Source: Obelidium mucronatum (lineage: Eukaryota; Chytridiomycota; Chytridiomycetes; Chytridiales; Chytriomycetaceae). From it: a stretch of 61,816 bases of DNA. The notes under the pieces are model-generated. The model worked only from the letters and a program-made list of their open reading frames with translations. It was not told where the DNA came from and made no database searches. The stretch is from NCBI GenBank assembly GCA_025765595.1, contig JAIVFH010000160.1, forward strand, positions 1-61,816, written 5' to 3'. Shown piece after piece: positions 1 through 10,252 of the stretch. A program made the translations under genes and the position numbers. Every line of letters starts with the position of its first letter. Positions within the stretch are counted from its first letter, which is position 1.

Positions 1-1418
1 ACCTATATTTATGTGTATTATTCAATAAAAAAGTAGCAAGAGTGGGTTGTATAACACACCTTTTGGTCGCCGAAACCAGGTAGGATCGAAAGCTCCTCTG
101 GAGATGCTTCCACGATATCCTTGAATGACTTGTAGTTTATGTGTATTGTTAAAGAGACTCAAGGTTATAGAAGAAGATAGAAGAAGAAGAAGAAAAAAAG
201 GAACAAGAAGACGAATACACCGCCTTCGGCGGTAACAAGAAGATACACCGCCTTCGGCGGTAATAGGTATTAACAAGAAAATACACCGCCTTCGGCGGTC
301 TCAGATACACTCACGCCAAAGTTGGAAACAAGAGTAACAACGTCCGTCTTGTTGACAGACTTTACTTGAACCAAACAATCGGAAAGTTTCGAAAAATGAT
401 CTGTATCGACGCGTTCTTTAATCAAATCAGGAGGTTTGAGTTCAAAGACTTTAAAAGTCTCTATATATCTTCCTGCTTCTTCTGGACTGTTGTTTATGGT
501 AGTTTGTTTGATGTCAATAGAGTTGGTGATGTTTGCTGTCAATAGAGTTGGCTAGAGTTGGTGATAAAAGAATGCACCGCCTTTGGCGGTGAGGGACCCA
601 ATAAGATCCTGCCTTCGGCGGAAAGAATCAAAAAAAAAAAAAAAAAAAAAGAACACCGCCTTCGGCGGTAAACGCATGTTTTGTTTGTTAGGAAAATGTA
701 AAAAGAATACAAGAGAATTTACCGCCTTCGGCGGTGAGGGACCCGCCTACGGCGGTAAGATCCCGTCTTCGGCGGCGGAAGGAATCAAAAAAAAAAATAC
801 ATCGGCGGTAAAAACACCGCCTTCGGCGGTAAAAACACCGCCTTCGGCGGTAAACGCATGTTTTGTTTGTTAGGAAAATGTAAAAAGAATAAAAGAGAAT
901 ACACCGCCTTTGGCGGTGAGGGACCCGCCTACGGCGGTAATATCCCGCCTTCGGCGGATAGAATCAAAAAAAAAAAAAAAAAACACCGCCTTCGGCGGTA
1001 AAAACACCGCCTTCGGCGGTAAATACACCGCCTTCGGCGGTAAAGAAAAAAAACCCAACCTCCAAGAAAGAAAAAGCGTAAACCCAGCAAACAAACAAGC
1101 CTTAGTAAGCTCTCTTAAAGCCTGTTGATGATCCTCGACATCCACCAGACACAAGACCACCTTGAAAGACATGTATTGCGGGGCAACCGACTTCATACGT
1201 TCATAGATATATTCAGGCTTGAGACGGTGATACTTTAGACTTGAAAGAGTATAATAAGACACACGAGTACCACGTAGTTGTTCTTACGATAAAAACAGCA
1301 CGCCCGAGTTTGCGCCCACCTGGTAGTCAGCAGGAATGTTTGCATGTTCCCAGGGAATCTTTTTGATGAAGGAGAGAACGACATTGCCTCTCTGATTTGG
1401 ATTGACAAGGACCTTCAT
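1..1418 (-). CDS. ERCC1: ERCC1/Rad10 nucleotide excision repair subunit (3' end off window)
   Basis: This is the non-catalytic partner of the XPF/Rad1 structure-specific endonuclease, acting in nucleotide excision and interstrand cross-link repair in the nucleus. Exons read on the minus strand: 1418-1288, 1239-1060, 486-315 and 128-60, all joined in frame by GT-AG introns. Exon 1 carries the family signature VNPNQRGN followed by the PWE motif. Exon 2 has the conserved VDVEDHQQALRELTKAC core and ends at LSW. Exon 3 resumes with SPEEAGRY and carries QVKSVNKTDVVTL. Exon 4 supplies the first helix-hairpin-helix (SPEELSILPGFGDQK). The donor at 59 (GTGTGT) leads off the window, so the last HhH is missing. 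The ATG at 1418 gives a short N-terminus; an upstream exon is possible but only 43 bp separate it from the divergent gene. Introns 2 (573 bp) and 3 (186 bp) are packed with GC palindromes. The family assignment is secure by motif order. Confidence 0.92.
205..300. repeat. GC palindrome cluster in ERCC1 intron 3
   Basis: Three copies of the 15-nt palindrome ACCGCCTTCGGCGGT lie about 30 bp apart inside the intron bounded by 314 and 129. On the ERCC1 sense strand they read ACCGCCGAAGGCGGT, a 6-bp stem with a GAA loop. No coding potential is implied; open frames crossing the cluster are by-products of the repeat. Confidence 0.9.
569..1045. repeat. Large GC palindrome cluster in ERCC1 intron 2, with a ~186-bp tandem unit
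   Basis: About fourteen palindromes of type CCGCC-NNN-GGCGG alternate with poly(A) runs. A composite block (palindrome, GAGGGACCC, palindrome, palindrome, GAATC plus poly(A)) recurs near 571, 714 and 894. The spacer beginning AAACGCATGTTTTGTTTG occurs at about 671 and again at about 851, so the cluster is a partly tandem array with a period near 186 bp. Sense-strand loops are mostly GAA, with some GTA and AAA. The whole cluster is contained in the intron 1059-487. Confidence 0.88.
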
Positions 1419-1461
1419 ATTTATCCAATTAGAGAAAGAATTAAACCACACAACAGTAAAA
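1419..1461. promoter_or_regulatory. Very short divergent intergenic region (ERCC1 / FAD gene)
   Basis: Only 43 bp separate the minus-strand ATG of ERCC1 (1418) from the plus-strand ATG at 1462. Any shared promoter must overlap transcribed or coding sequence. No TATA box is visible. Inferred from start-codon positions only. Confidence 0.35.
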
Positions 1462-4400
1462 ATGGAGGTTGACGACACGGACCCGTGGGACGATGGCCCC
1501 AATGATGAGCGCATCCACTTTGACGCCATCAGCGACTGGGCGACAGAAGTGTGGGCGGTGGGCGGCGACGGGTTTGAGGCGGTCGACTTGGGCGTGGAGA
1601 ACCACTACGACTATGACGTTGGGGACGAGTTCGACGACGACGATGACGAGGAAGCGTTCGAGCTGCGCTTCGACGGCTTCGACGGCGACGAGTTTGCGTT
1701 CGACGACGGCGGCGACGCGGCGGCGTGGCGGCGCGACATTGCGGAGTACGTCGGCGGCGTGCTGCCGAACGCAGGCGGGCGTGGGCGTGTCGAGGAATAC
1801 GCAGAACACGGGCGGGAAGAAGTATTAGCAGAAGAAGAAGAGAAGAAGAACTAAAGAAGAAGACGAAGAAGAAGCCGTTCAGAGTGCTCGTCGTCGGCAG
1901 CGGGCTCGGCGGGCTGCTGCTGGCCCAGGCGCTGAAAAAGATGGGCCTGGCCGCAAGGGTCTTTAGTCAGGAGGGCGATGCATTCGGCGCCGCGTGGGAC
2001 GACGCCGATCACAGGCTGGCGTGTGAGTTGCCGTCGTTGACTTGATCACTGACACACAAGCTCAAAATTTTGCAGACAGGATCACCTTGTCGCCAGCTAC
2101 TCTGAGCGCTCTACGACACTGCTTGCCCCCTGCAAACTTTCGTGCTCTAGTCTACCATCCAACAACTCAACTCCCTGGCTCACCACCGGCAGTCAGCAAA
2201 ATCCCATACATTGGCAGATACCTATCCGCCTACTTTTATGGTCTCATCCGTCCTTCTCCATACACCAGACCCGGCGTATACACTCCAACATACCTCTTTC
2301 CTCTCCTCCCTCCTGGTCTCGTTGCGTCGCCCCTTATCACGCATCTCTTTGGAAAAACAAAGAGTTCAAATAATTCTTCTCAATCGCTTTCAGTTACGAT
2401 TCGTACTCTTCGTGCTATTCTTTTGGCTGGATTGGATGTGATTACTCCCAGTGCTTTTGGGTTGGATGCTTCTCGTGCTCGTTCAGATATTCCTGCTTTT
2501 TTTAGTACTTATGCTGCTTCTCATTCGGTTCATGATGCTGAATTTGGTTTGGCTAGTGTTTGGTATGGGTTATACCGCCGAAGGCGGACTATACCGCCGA
2601 AGGCGGGTTTCTTTCCGCCGGAGGCGGATTCATGCCGCCGTAGGCGGATTCATGACGCCGTAGGCGGCGTCTTATCGCCGAAGGCGGGCTATACCCGCCG
2701 AAGGCCGGTGTTTCTTATTTCTTTTTCTTCTCTTGTACCGCCGAGGCGGTGGTTTCTTTTCTTTTTTCTTCTTTTGCACCGCCGGAGGCGGGGTTTCTTT
2801 TCTTTTTCTCTCTTGTACCGCCGAAGGCGGTGTTTTTCTTTTCTTTTTCTTCTCTTGTACCGCCGAAGGCGGTTTTTCTTTATCTTTTTCTTCTCTTGTA
2901 CAGCCGAAGGCGGTGTTTTCTTTTCTTTTTTCTTCTTTTTGGCACGCCGAAGGCGGTGTTTCTTTTTTCTTTTTCCTTCTCTTGTACCGTCGAAGGCGTT
3001 GATTCCTTCCGCCGGAGGCGGGGAATCTCTGTTCATCTTCACCTCTTCTTGGTTCTTCATCCACTAATCTCACATCTCTCCTTTCAATCAACCAGGAACC
3101 ACGGAAAAGCAGTCATCAAAGTAGAAACACTTGAACACGGATCCAATGAAAAGGAACACGGCGTGGATGGCGCAAAAATGTGTATTGTATTTGAGGATGG
3201 CGGCCGAGAAGTTGGGGATCTGGTTGTCGATGTCAGAGAAGAAAGCGGTGTCGGTCGGGGGCTTGACGGTGGCGGAATGAAGGATTTGTTATGGATTTCA
3301 GGTTTTTTTTGGTTCTTGAACTTTCTATTCTTGCGTTTTGACTTATCAAACTGTGAACCAAAAAATAACAGGCCTGTACCCACTTGGAGAAAGTGAAAAG
3401 AATGCATTGATTCCACAAAGTCTTGTCTCCAATGCGTCAATTATTCGATCCAATGCAGAAGTGACACTGTACTCGACACCCAAGCATATAATACTGGAAC
3501 CCCAAGCAAACCTTTCAGCTCCAGATGTCTATTCACCTCCATCCCGCGGTCCAAGTCGTCGAGTTTCCTATACCCTCGCTCCTCCTCCGCGACAATCCCA
3601 TCCTCTCAATCACCAAACTAATGCCCCACCACCACTCTCCCCTTTAAGCCCCCACTCATCGGTACCTTACGTGCACCCATCAAACTCACCTCCTTCGGTT
3701 TCGACCCCACCAACAAACACTACGCCACCAGCTCCTGCCGATACAACAACAACACCACCAACAATCCCCCCAAGAAAACCCGCTCGCCGAGGCAGCGCCA
3801 AAACCGCACAAGACCACCTCCTCGTTTCCAAGAAATCAAGCCGCGACAGCATCATTACAACGCACACTACAGGAACGAGCCCAATGAGTCTCCGAAACCA
3901 GCACCAACACCACCAATACCAGCCGCCACAGCAACAGCAGCAACAACAACAGCGATTCCGTCGACGAACCTCTCTCCTCAGCGTGCGATCACGAACCGGC
4001 TCGGTATTCCGGTACGGAAGCGTGACAACGCCCTCTGTCGCCGCCATGGCCGTCGCATCATCACTTGCCGCCGTCGAAGAGAAACCAACACACATCCACT
4101 GGCGGCTCTGTTTCCGGGTCGGACTCCTTGCGACGCGAACGACGGCCATGTTCATGAAGCCTGGGATCCAAGTCTCCGAGCTGGGAGAAGAATTGGTGGC
4201 GCGACGGGGTGGAGACAGTGTGAAGCTTGTAGCGCAAGAGTTGGTGCGGGGGTGGAATGAAGGGGTTGAAAGGGTTGTGAAAGGGAGTGTTGGGGTGAGT
4301 GTTGGGGTGGATGCGTTTGCGGGGCTTGGTGGTGGGGTTGTGGTTGTTGGGGGTGGGGTTTTTGGGGATTTGGGGGTGGGGGGGAGTGAAGGTGCGGGGG

Positions 4401-4824
4401 AGTTTGTTGTGAGAATTCGGGCTGGGCCTACCAGGTTACTTTTTTTTTCTGTTTGTTTGGTTGTGTTGTCGTGGTGTGTCTAACCTTTTGTTTACAAAAA
4501 AAAAAAAACAGTTTGAAACCGTTTGATGCACCTCATGATACCAATATTTCAGTTCTCTTGTCTCGAATTCGAGATCTCAGTGTCTCTTTGGAAAAATCGT
4601 TTGTCGTAAACGAACTAGGAACAGCGCCGCAATTACAATCGCAAGAGCAACTATCGCAGTTGTTGTCACAATTCATTGACCAGTCGATGCAACAGGAAAG
4701 AAAAGAAACTGCAAGCACTGCCATGCAAGTGAGGTCGGATATGAAGGTTCGACGGTTTGGTGGCGTTTTGGGTGGTTTGGTTATTGAGTTTTTGAAGCTG
4801 TTGTATCGCGCTGTTTGGTTGTAG
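1462..4824 (+). CDS. FAD-dependent monooxygenase-like protein with acidic N-terminal extension
   Basis: Proposed exons are 1462-1745, 1805-2022, 2076-2562, 3096-3301, 3372-4434 and 4512-4824; every junction is GT-AG and keeps frame. The first exon encodes a very acidic segment (MEVDDTDPW onward). The second gives a basic linker and the Rossmann FAD motif VLVVGSGLGGLLLA. Later exons follow the aromatic-hydroxylase pattern: YRITLSPATLSALRHCLP after the first FAD motif, VKVETLEHG, the VFEDG...GDLVV segment, then GLYPLGESEK. The C-terminal half contains a long Ser/Pro/Gln-rich insert (about 3540-4020). The usual second FAD motif (GD[AS]xHxMxP) is absent where expected, between TNISVL and LSRIRDL, so activity is doubtful. 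Intron 3 (2563-3095) is full of GC palindromes. The acidic exon could instead be a separate small gene ending at 1854; the splice 1746-1804 is my inference. Confidence 0.6.
2570..3020. repeat. GC palindrome cluster in intron 3 of the FAD gene
   Basis: About eighteen palindromes occur, at first close together (2571-2705) and then spaced 50-60 bp apart by T-rich tracts of the form TTTCTTTTCTTTTTCTTCTCTTGT. Loops on the sense (plus) strand are GAA, GTA and GGA. The cluster fills the intron 2563-3095 and accounts for several long but meaningless open frames on both strands. Confidence 0.9.
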
Positions 4825-4935
4825 TTTTGTTTATTTTTTGTGCGCGTGGACGGGGGGTCGTTCTCTTTTATATCGTTTCTGTTTGTTTGTTTTTTTGAAT
4901 GCTAGAGGTTTCTTTGAGAAGGAACACTTGAAGAA

Positions 4936-6438
4936 ATGATCTCGTGGCTTCTTGACTGTTGCACGCCAACCGCCTCGGCGACAAGCCGCGATCAGCAAGA
5001 GCGCGTCCTGCAGCTGCACGGGCTGCTGACCGACTCAGAGCGCGCCTTGGTCCAGCAGCAGTTTTCGGCGCTGTGCGCCCCGGCTCGGACGGCGTGCCTC
5101 TGGCGGCGCTCGAGACGCTCGACTCGTTCCCGCGGCTTGTGCGGCCGCAGCTGGCGGTGTTTGCGTGGCGCGCGAAGCTGCTGCTCGACGCGCAGGCCGC
5201 CGACGCCGCCGTGTCTTTCGCCGAGTGGCTTGCGGCCGCCGCCGTAATATGCCGCGGCACATGGACGCAGCGCGCCGCTCTTGCGCACGGCTGGGCGCAC
5301 GCCGCGCCGCTCGACGTCGCGCAAGCCGTGGCGTGCGCCGCGCTTGGCTGCGCGTTTCCGCAGAGCGCCGCTGCGTTCGTCGTGACGCAGAACCAGCAGC
5401 ACTTGGAAGAAGCCGCTGCGCCGACGTCGCTCGACTTTCTCGACGCCTGGGCGCCGCAGTGTCCGCTGTTTGCAATGCTGTGGGAGGCTGCTTTCCTGAA
5501 GGGGTTTGGGTGCGATCCGCCGCTGCCGAGGATTCCGCAAGTATCCGCAATACAAGAGTCTGATTCGTGTCTCTTGGGGCCGGCTGAGCTGTTTATTCTC
5601 TCGCATTACATTAAGCGTCGGCGGCGGCGCGTGAATCCAGTTGCTTCAACGTCATCTTCTTCAGCTGAATCTGAACCACCCCTCGAATCGTGGCCTTTAA
5701 TATATAGCTCTCGAGTACACGGAAAAGCGTGGGGCTCTCTCATGAGTCATATCGAATCTGTTGGTTCTGTGGTGTTGATTCTAAAGGATGTTTCGGGTGA
5801 CGTTTTTGGTGCTTTTGTTCCTACGCCTTTGGATTGTAGTCCTAAATTTGTGGGGAATCAAGACGCGTTTTTGTTTTCTATTGTGCCTGAGATACGGGTT
5901 TTTTGTGATGCCGGGGTGAATCGGAATCATGTTTATTTTAACTATGGGATGAGTACTTTACCTAATGGGTGAGGGTTTTCTTTGCCAAAGGCGGTGTATT
6001 CTCTTTGAATGTACGCCGCAGGCGGAGCGCCGGAGACGGGCTCCGACCGCCGAAGACGGTGTATTTAGCTTTTGACATTCCTATATATTATTCTTTTTCG
6101 GACTCCTTCACTAATTAAAAAAAACGCATTCTCCATCCAGAATCGGATTCGGCGGACAATTAAACTATTTCGGGCTCTTTATCGATTCGTCGTTATCATT
6201 TGGAAGCTGTAGTGCATCACCGCGATCTTCAACGTTTCATTCTCCATGTCTATCTTCTTCATCGACATTCGAAATCGATGAAATACAAGTTTTACTTGTG
6301 GAACCCAAAGAAGTGGATGATCGATTAGTTCCGGATAGAAAACGAGGTGGTGGTGGTGGTGCCAGTATTTTAAATTCAAATCCGCTTGAAAGCGCGTTAT
6401 TGGAAATGGCTGGGAAAGAACGGTACCACGTTGAATAG
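4936..6438 (+). CDS. TLDc-domain protein, MEAK7 (TLDC1) type
   Basis: MEAK7-family proteins are lysosome-associated TLDc proteins linked in animals to mTOR signalling. The TLDc core is clear: WPLIYSSRVHGKAWGSL, then VVLILKDVSGDVFGAF, FLFSIVPEIRVF, and after an intron (5969-6140) GIGFGGQLNYFGLFIDSS. The C-terminus has FEIDEIQVLLVEP and ends with an LxSxPLESALLEMAGKERYH segment like the animal C-terminus. The N-terminal segment (4936-5075, LHGLLTDSERALVQQQF) is in one frame and the rest (from about 5085, GSDGVPLAALETL) in another, with no convincing intron between; one missing base in the C run near 5078-5081 would reconcile them. The 5' two-thirds (4960-5560) is strikingly GC-rich, the 3' part AT-rich. 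The intron holds degenerate palindromes. No EF-hand or other enzyme signature was recognised. Confidence 0.78.
5975..6062. repeat. Degenerate GC palindromes in the TLDc gene intron
   Basis: Three or four imperfect members of the palindrome family (GCCAAAGGCGG, ACGCCGCAGGCGG, ACCGCCGAAGACGGT) lie inside the intron 5969-6140. Sense-strand loops are AAA, GCA and GAA. Stems carry mismatches, so these look like older copies. Confidence 0.75.
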
Positions 6439-6453
6439 ATTTTTTGCTCTTGG

Positions 6454-6493
<40 letters not shown>

Positions 6494-6716
6494 GGAATAT
6501 AACATCCCCCCTACTTGCAACAACTTGATATACATTTGTAAAACTCTTGATCGATAAGTTCCGGATAGAAAACGAGGCGGTGGTGGAGTATTTTAAATTC
6601 AAATCCGCTTGAAAGCGCTTTATTGGAAATGGCTGGGAAAGAACGCGTTATCTTTTTTTTGGGAATATAACATCCCCTACTTGCAACAACTTGATATACA
6701 TTTGTAAAACTCTTGA
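6309..6716. repeat. Tandem duplication spanning two convergent 3' ends
   Basis: A block starting GATCGAT(T/A)AGTTCCGGATAG and ending TTTGTAAAACTCTTGA occurs twice in direct order, about 6309-6547 and 6548-6716. The first copy contains the true C-terminus of the TLDc gene plus a poly(T) tract of about 35; the second copy contains the true C-terminus of the minus-strand receptor. Copies differ by small indels, mainly the poly(T) tract and a GGT run. Confidence 0.85.
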
Positions 6717-9700
6717 GCGTCAGTATCTTTCATAAAATCAAGCATCACTTGTTTGCCAGTCCACTTTTTTGAAGAAACCGTGACACGTGTCCAAGTTGTA
6801 TCACCGCAAATGGTGATTGATCCAATTGAGACTAAATGTTCCAATGGTTCAATGGGATATACTTTTGGCTGTTTCTCTTGAACCGGATTCAACAAGAGAA
6901 ATTGAAGGTGTAATCGATCTCCAACCATAAAAGCTCCAATTGCGCCATGACTCCAACATTCTATGCGATTGAGCCTTTTTTTGAAGCAAGCAGATACTCG
7001 GTACTAAAATCGAATGTACTGTGAGTGCTCCATGCCAATTCCAAACTATACTCAACTTACAAGTTTAACATACTTGATTGTATCATTTTTAACGAAAGCC
7101 GTCATCAAGGCACTTGTTTGTTGCTGCTGTTGACTCGAAACTGACGGAGGATGAGAGACCTTTTGAGGAACCAAATGTCGTTGTTTTCGAGAATTGTACA
7201 GTAGCAGTTCCTGGTAATTCTGGAACAGCTGGAAAACTATCGGCAAACTCGCGGCAATCCAGAAAATGAGAATATATAGTTTTTCTGTCGATGCTGGATC
7301 TCCACCATCAGAATCCAAACCCAATTTGGCTGTTGACAGAGCACCGAGTCCAAGAATCGCAATTTCAATCATCATTAGTAAGAACTCGGATTGATCTGAT
7401 TGTATATTCCGGCTTTTGAACGTTATATACAATAGTGCCACAAAAATGAGGAGATTGAATCCCCAAAGCGCATTACCCAGCATCGCCGTTGCAGATTTAG
7501 CATGATTCGAAGAGTAGGAGCAAAATGAATACATTTTAGAAGAAGACTGCTCGATAAACCGTCCAATTTTCAGTTTCGATTTGATGACCCAAAGACTGAC
7601 TAGAACCTGTTCGATTCCAAACGCCACGAAAATTGGAGCAACCCATAACCGCACATCAAGAACTTGTTTGCTTAGTTTCTCAGTCGACAGATATACGAAT
7701 GCGAATCTCCAGTTCTTCATAATCATGGATCCCGTTATGAGAATGTATCCTGTCAATTGTAACCACAGCCGTACGCGGCATTTTGTTATAGTCACGGTAC
7801 CAATGTAAAACCACAGAGAGATATAATAAAGCGCGGATCCAGTCGTGAGAATGGAAATGAAGGGGATGGACGGGAGTTTAGCAATTTTGTGTTTCGACAG
7901 ATAAACAAGGACAACGAGTTGAATGATGCAGAATAAGAATCCAAGCGTAAAGAGTATAATAAGAGTTGTAATATCATGTGTTGAAATATTGTAGCGGGGT
8001 CCATCGGCTGGGGGATTGGATGTTCCTGTTGGAACTTAAGAAAAAATTACCTATGTATAAAAACAAACAAACCGTCATAAAATATTGGTGGATACGAGAA
8101 TTCAATCTTTGATTTTTCTAAATTTGTTTCGCCATAGTATGCCACATTTGGTTCTTCTTGGAATCCATCCACATAACCATAGTAACCCACTCTATCCACC
8201 GCGAAAAAAAGAAGGCGAATCTCAGACACAAAACTAAAAAAAGGCGAGGGAAAAAACATTGGGAGAAAATACCCAGTTATATCTCCGTATTCTGTCAAGA
8301 CGGCTGGATCCGCACTCACGCCTCGATAACCAGTATTCAAGAACTGGGTATAATTCAAGAGCCGCCGAAACTGATTTTTTTCAAAGTAAGTCGCGTTGAG
8401 AGACTTCAAAAGCTTGTGTTATCCAGGTTGCGTCGTTTTTTGGATGGTTAGCTTTAGCAACAACAAACAAAAAAAAAGGTGACAGTCTTTACATTGCCTA
8501 TTCCGGTGCTGATAATATTGGCACAATCATACGCATACGCAAAGTTTGTATACGTATCCAACAAATCCAAAGTCAAATCAACAGACTGTTCCTGATTCAA
8601 GTTTTCAACTACTGATCTGTACAGCATCTCGGAATAGTTTGAAGGGAAATTCATGACTGTGGGGATCATGATGCCTCGAGACTCTTTGTAATATTCTTTG
8701 CCGTATAGCTCAATCCCGTTTTGGACGCCTTGGATAATGTTTGTTGAAAACCAAACGTATTCAGGGCCCACGAACCGCTTTAATCTTTTTTTTCTATTCA
8801 ATTAGAATTCTGTTGGGACAATCAGCAGCGAACTGTACTTTGCTAATCCATAGTAGAGTCTTGAGAAAGTCTCTGGATTTGTACATATAAACATGTATCT
8901 ATTAAGAATTAAAAAGAATCTTTAAAGTGGCGGGAGAAACCATCGATCGAAGAGTAATATACCTTGCGTCGACTTTGGAAAGTTGCGTTTCCACCAAAGA
9001 CACGTCCAAGAAATTGACGAATTCAATCACTGATATAATTTCTATATCCAACTTTTTCAGCGCCGCAGCTACATCATAACACACTGTCCAAATTTCATGA
9101 GAAACTCTTGGTATGTCACAAATCAAAAAAAAATAATTTAGGGAAACTCACGGTTTCCAGCGGCCTCAAAACGGTTGTTTGTGAGTATCACTATCCGTTT
9201 AACGTTCCATTTTTGCAGTAAGAGAGCTGCTGTCTCGCCATATCCAGTGACTTCACAACAAAAAGAAACGTCAACTTATAGCTTATACTCTACGCAGAAA
9301 ATTGTCCTTGGAAAAAATAACTCACTTGGCATCGTTTGGATGTAATACGGATATTTATTTTTATCCAGGAGGTCTTTGCTCGCTTGAGTACAACCGCAGA
9401 ATGGAAGCTGATTGTGGGAATACACTTGTGCCGAGAATATCGTGGTTTGAGTGAAAAACTCGCCAAACACAGCAACGACATCTGTGAGAAAAAAACCCAA
9501 TAAATGGCGCGTTCCACATTATTTTGACTGTGCACTTACCAGGATGTTGACTTACAATCTCTTGTGCAACAATCATGGCCGCGCCGCCCATATGCCCCTT
9601 TCCCAACCCGCCAATGTCCTCAGTATTAAATCTTTTTATCCGTATTGTTGTGTTTGGCAGGATATCGGGGTTGTTGTTGATTGCCTCGATCGCCAAAGTG

Positions 9701-9990
9701 TATCCCAACTGGTTAAAGTAAAACCAAGGCCCAAGACCTGTCGTTTCCGGGCCCCATTTCTCAAAGTCTGATAACTCGGATATATTGATTTGTTCGTATC
9801 CGTCAACGACAAGAAATCCATCGTACGTGAGACCTGGGATCCTTGTTTCCCGTTTTTTTTTCAGAGGGAATATTATTGATTGAAACACTCACCAGCTGTA
9901 CGGTCCAACGATTGCAAAAGTGATGAAGGATTGATTCTTTGCCGCCCAAGTAAAATTTGCCAAGAGGAAGACGAGAACCGGTCGATACAT
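6677..9990 (-). CDS. GABA-B-like class C GPCR, copy 1
   Basis: This is a multi-exon receptor with an N-terminal signal peptide (MYRPVLVFLLANFTWAA), an extracellular Venus-flytrap ligand-binding region, seven transmembrane segments and a cytoplasmic tail. Landmarks in order: VGPYSW, then IPGLTYDGFLVVDGYEQINI, AIEAINNNPDILPNTTI, DVVAVFGEF, LPFCGCTQAS, YPYYIQTMP, VGPEYVWFSTN, NYTQFLNTGYRG, SYPPIFYDG, then the TM region starting PPADGP. The TM part includes CRVRLWLQLTGYILITGSMIMKNWR, typical of the family. The last exon encodes a compact tail domain shared with the other three copies. About fifteen introns are needed, all GT-AG. The ligand is unknown; the binding pocket is not demonstrably GABA-specific, so GABA-B-like is a family label. 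The start was chosen as the ATG that opens the signal peptide. Confidence 0.88.
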
Positions 9991-10252
9991 GGTGAGGAGT
10001 TTCGTAAATCCTTGTAACAAAAACAGTTTTTGACTTTTTGAGGGGGGGTTGCTCACAAGGCTTTGGCCGTAAGACAGATCCAAAGATTTTCAGAGTTCTT
10101 AATAGTCCTTTAAGTTGGAGGTTGCCGCTGTTTTTAAGTGCTTTCTTGCCGTTTCACGGTTTCATTCGAACATGAAATTCTTCAAACCCATATAAAGATA
10201 GTTTCAGCGAAACTCAATCACCAGCTAAACCGAGAACCAGAACAAAGAAGCA
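9991..10252. promoter_or_regulatory. Divergent intergenic region (receptor 1 / unknown gene)
   Basis: The 262 bp between the receptor ATG and the plus-strand ATG at 10253 is AT-rich with short poly(T) and poly(A) runs. A shared promoter is inferred from the divergent layout; TATAAAG occurs near 10191. Confidence 0.4.

Noticed and set aside
205..1045. CRISPR-like array
   Set aside because: Repeats are 13-15 nt palindromes with irregular A-rich spacers, in introns of a eukaryotic gene; no cas genes.
583..1262. Open frames on both strands through the 583-1262 palindrome region
   Set aside because: They are made of YRRRR/TAEGG-type translations of the palindrome and poly(A); only the ERCC1 segment 1239-1060 is coding.
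1441..1809. Minus-strand frame opposite the acidic exon
   Set aside because: Reverse complement of a GC-rich acidic coding stretch; no domain, and it would overlap the ERCC1 start region.
2672..3091. Long Lys/Arg- and Phe-rich frames on both strands
   Set aside because: Translation of alternating palindromes and T-rich tracts inside an intron; no codon structure.
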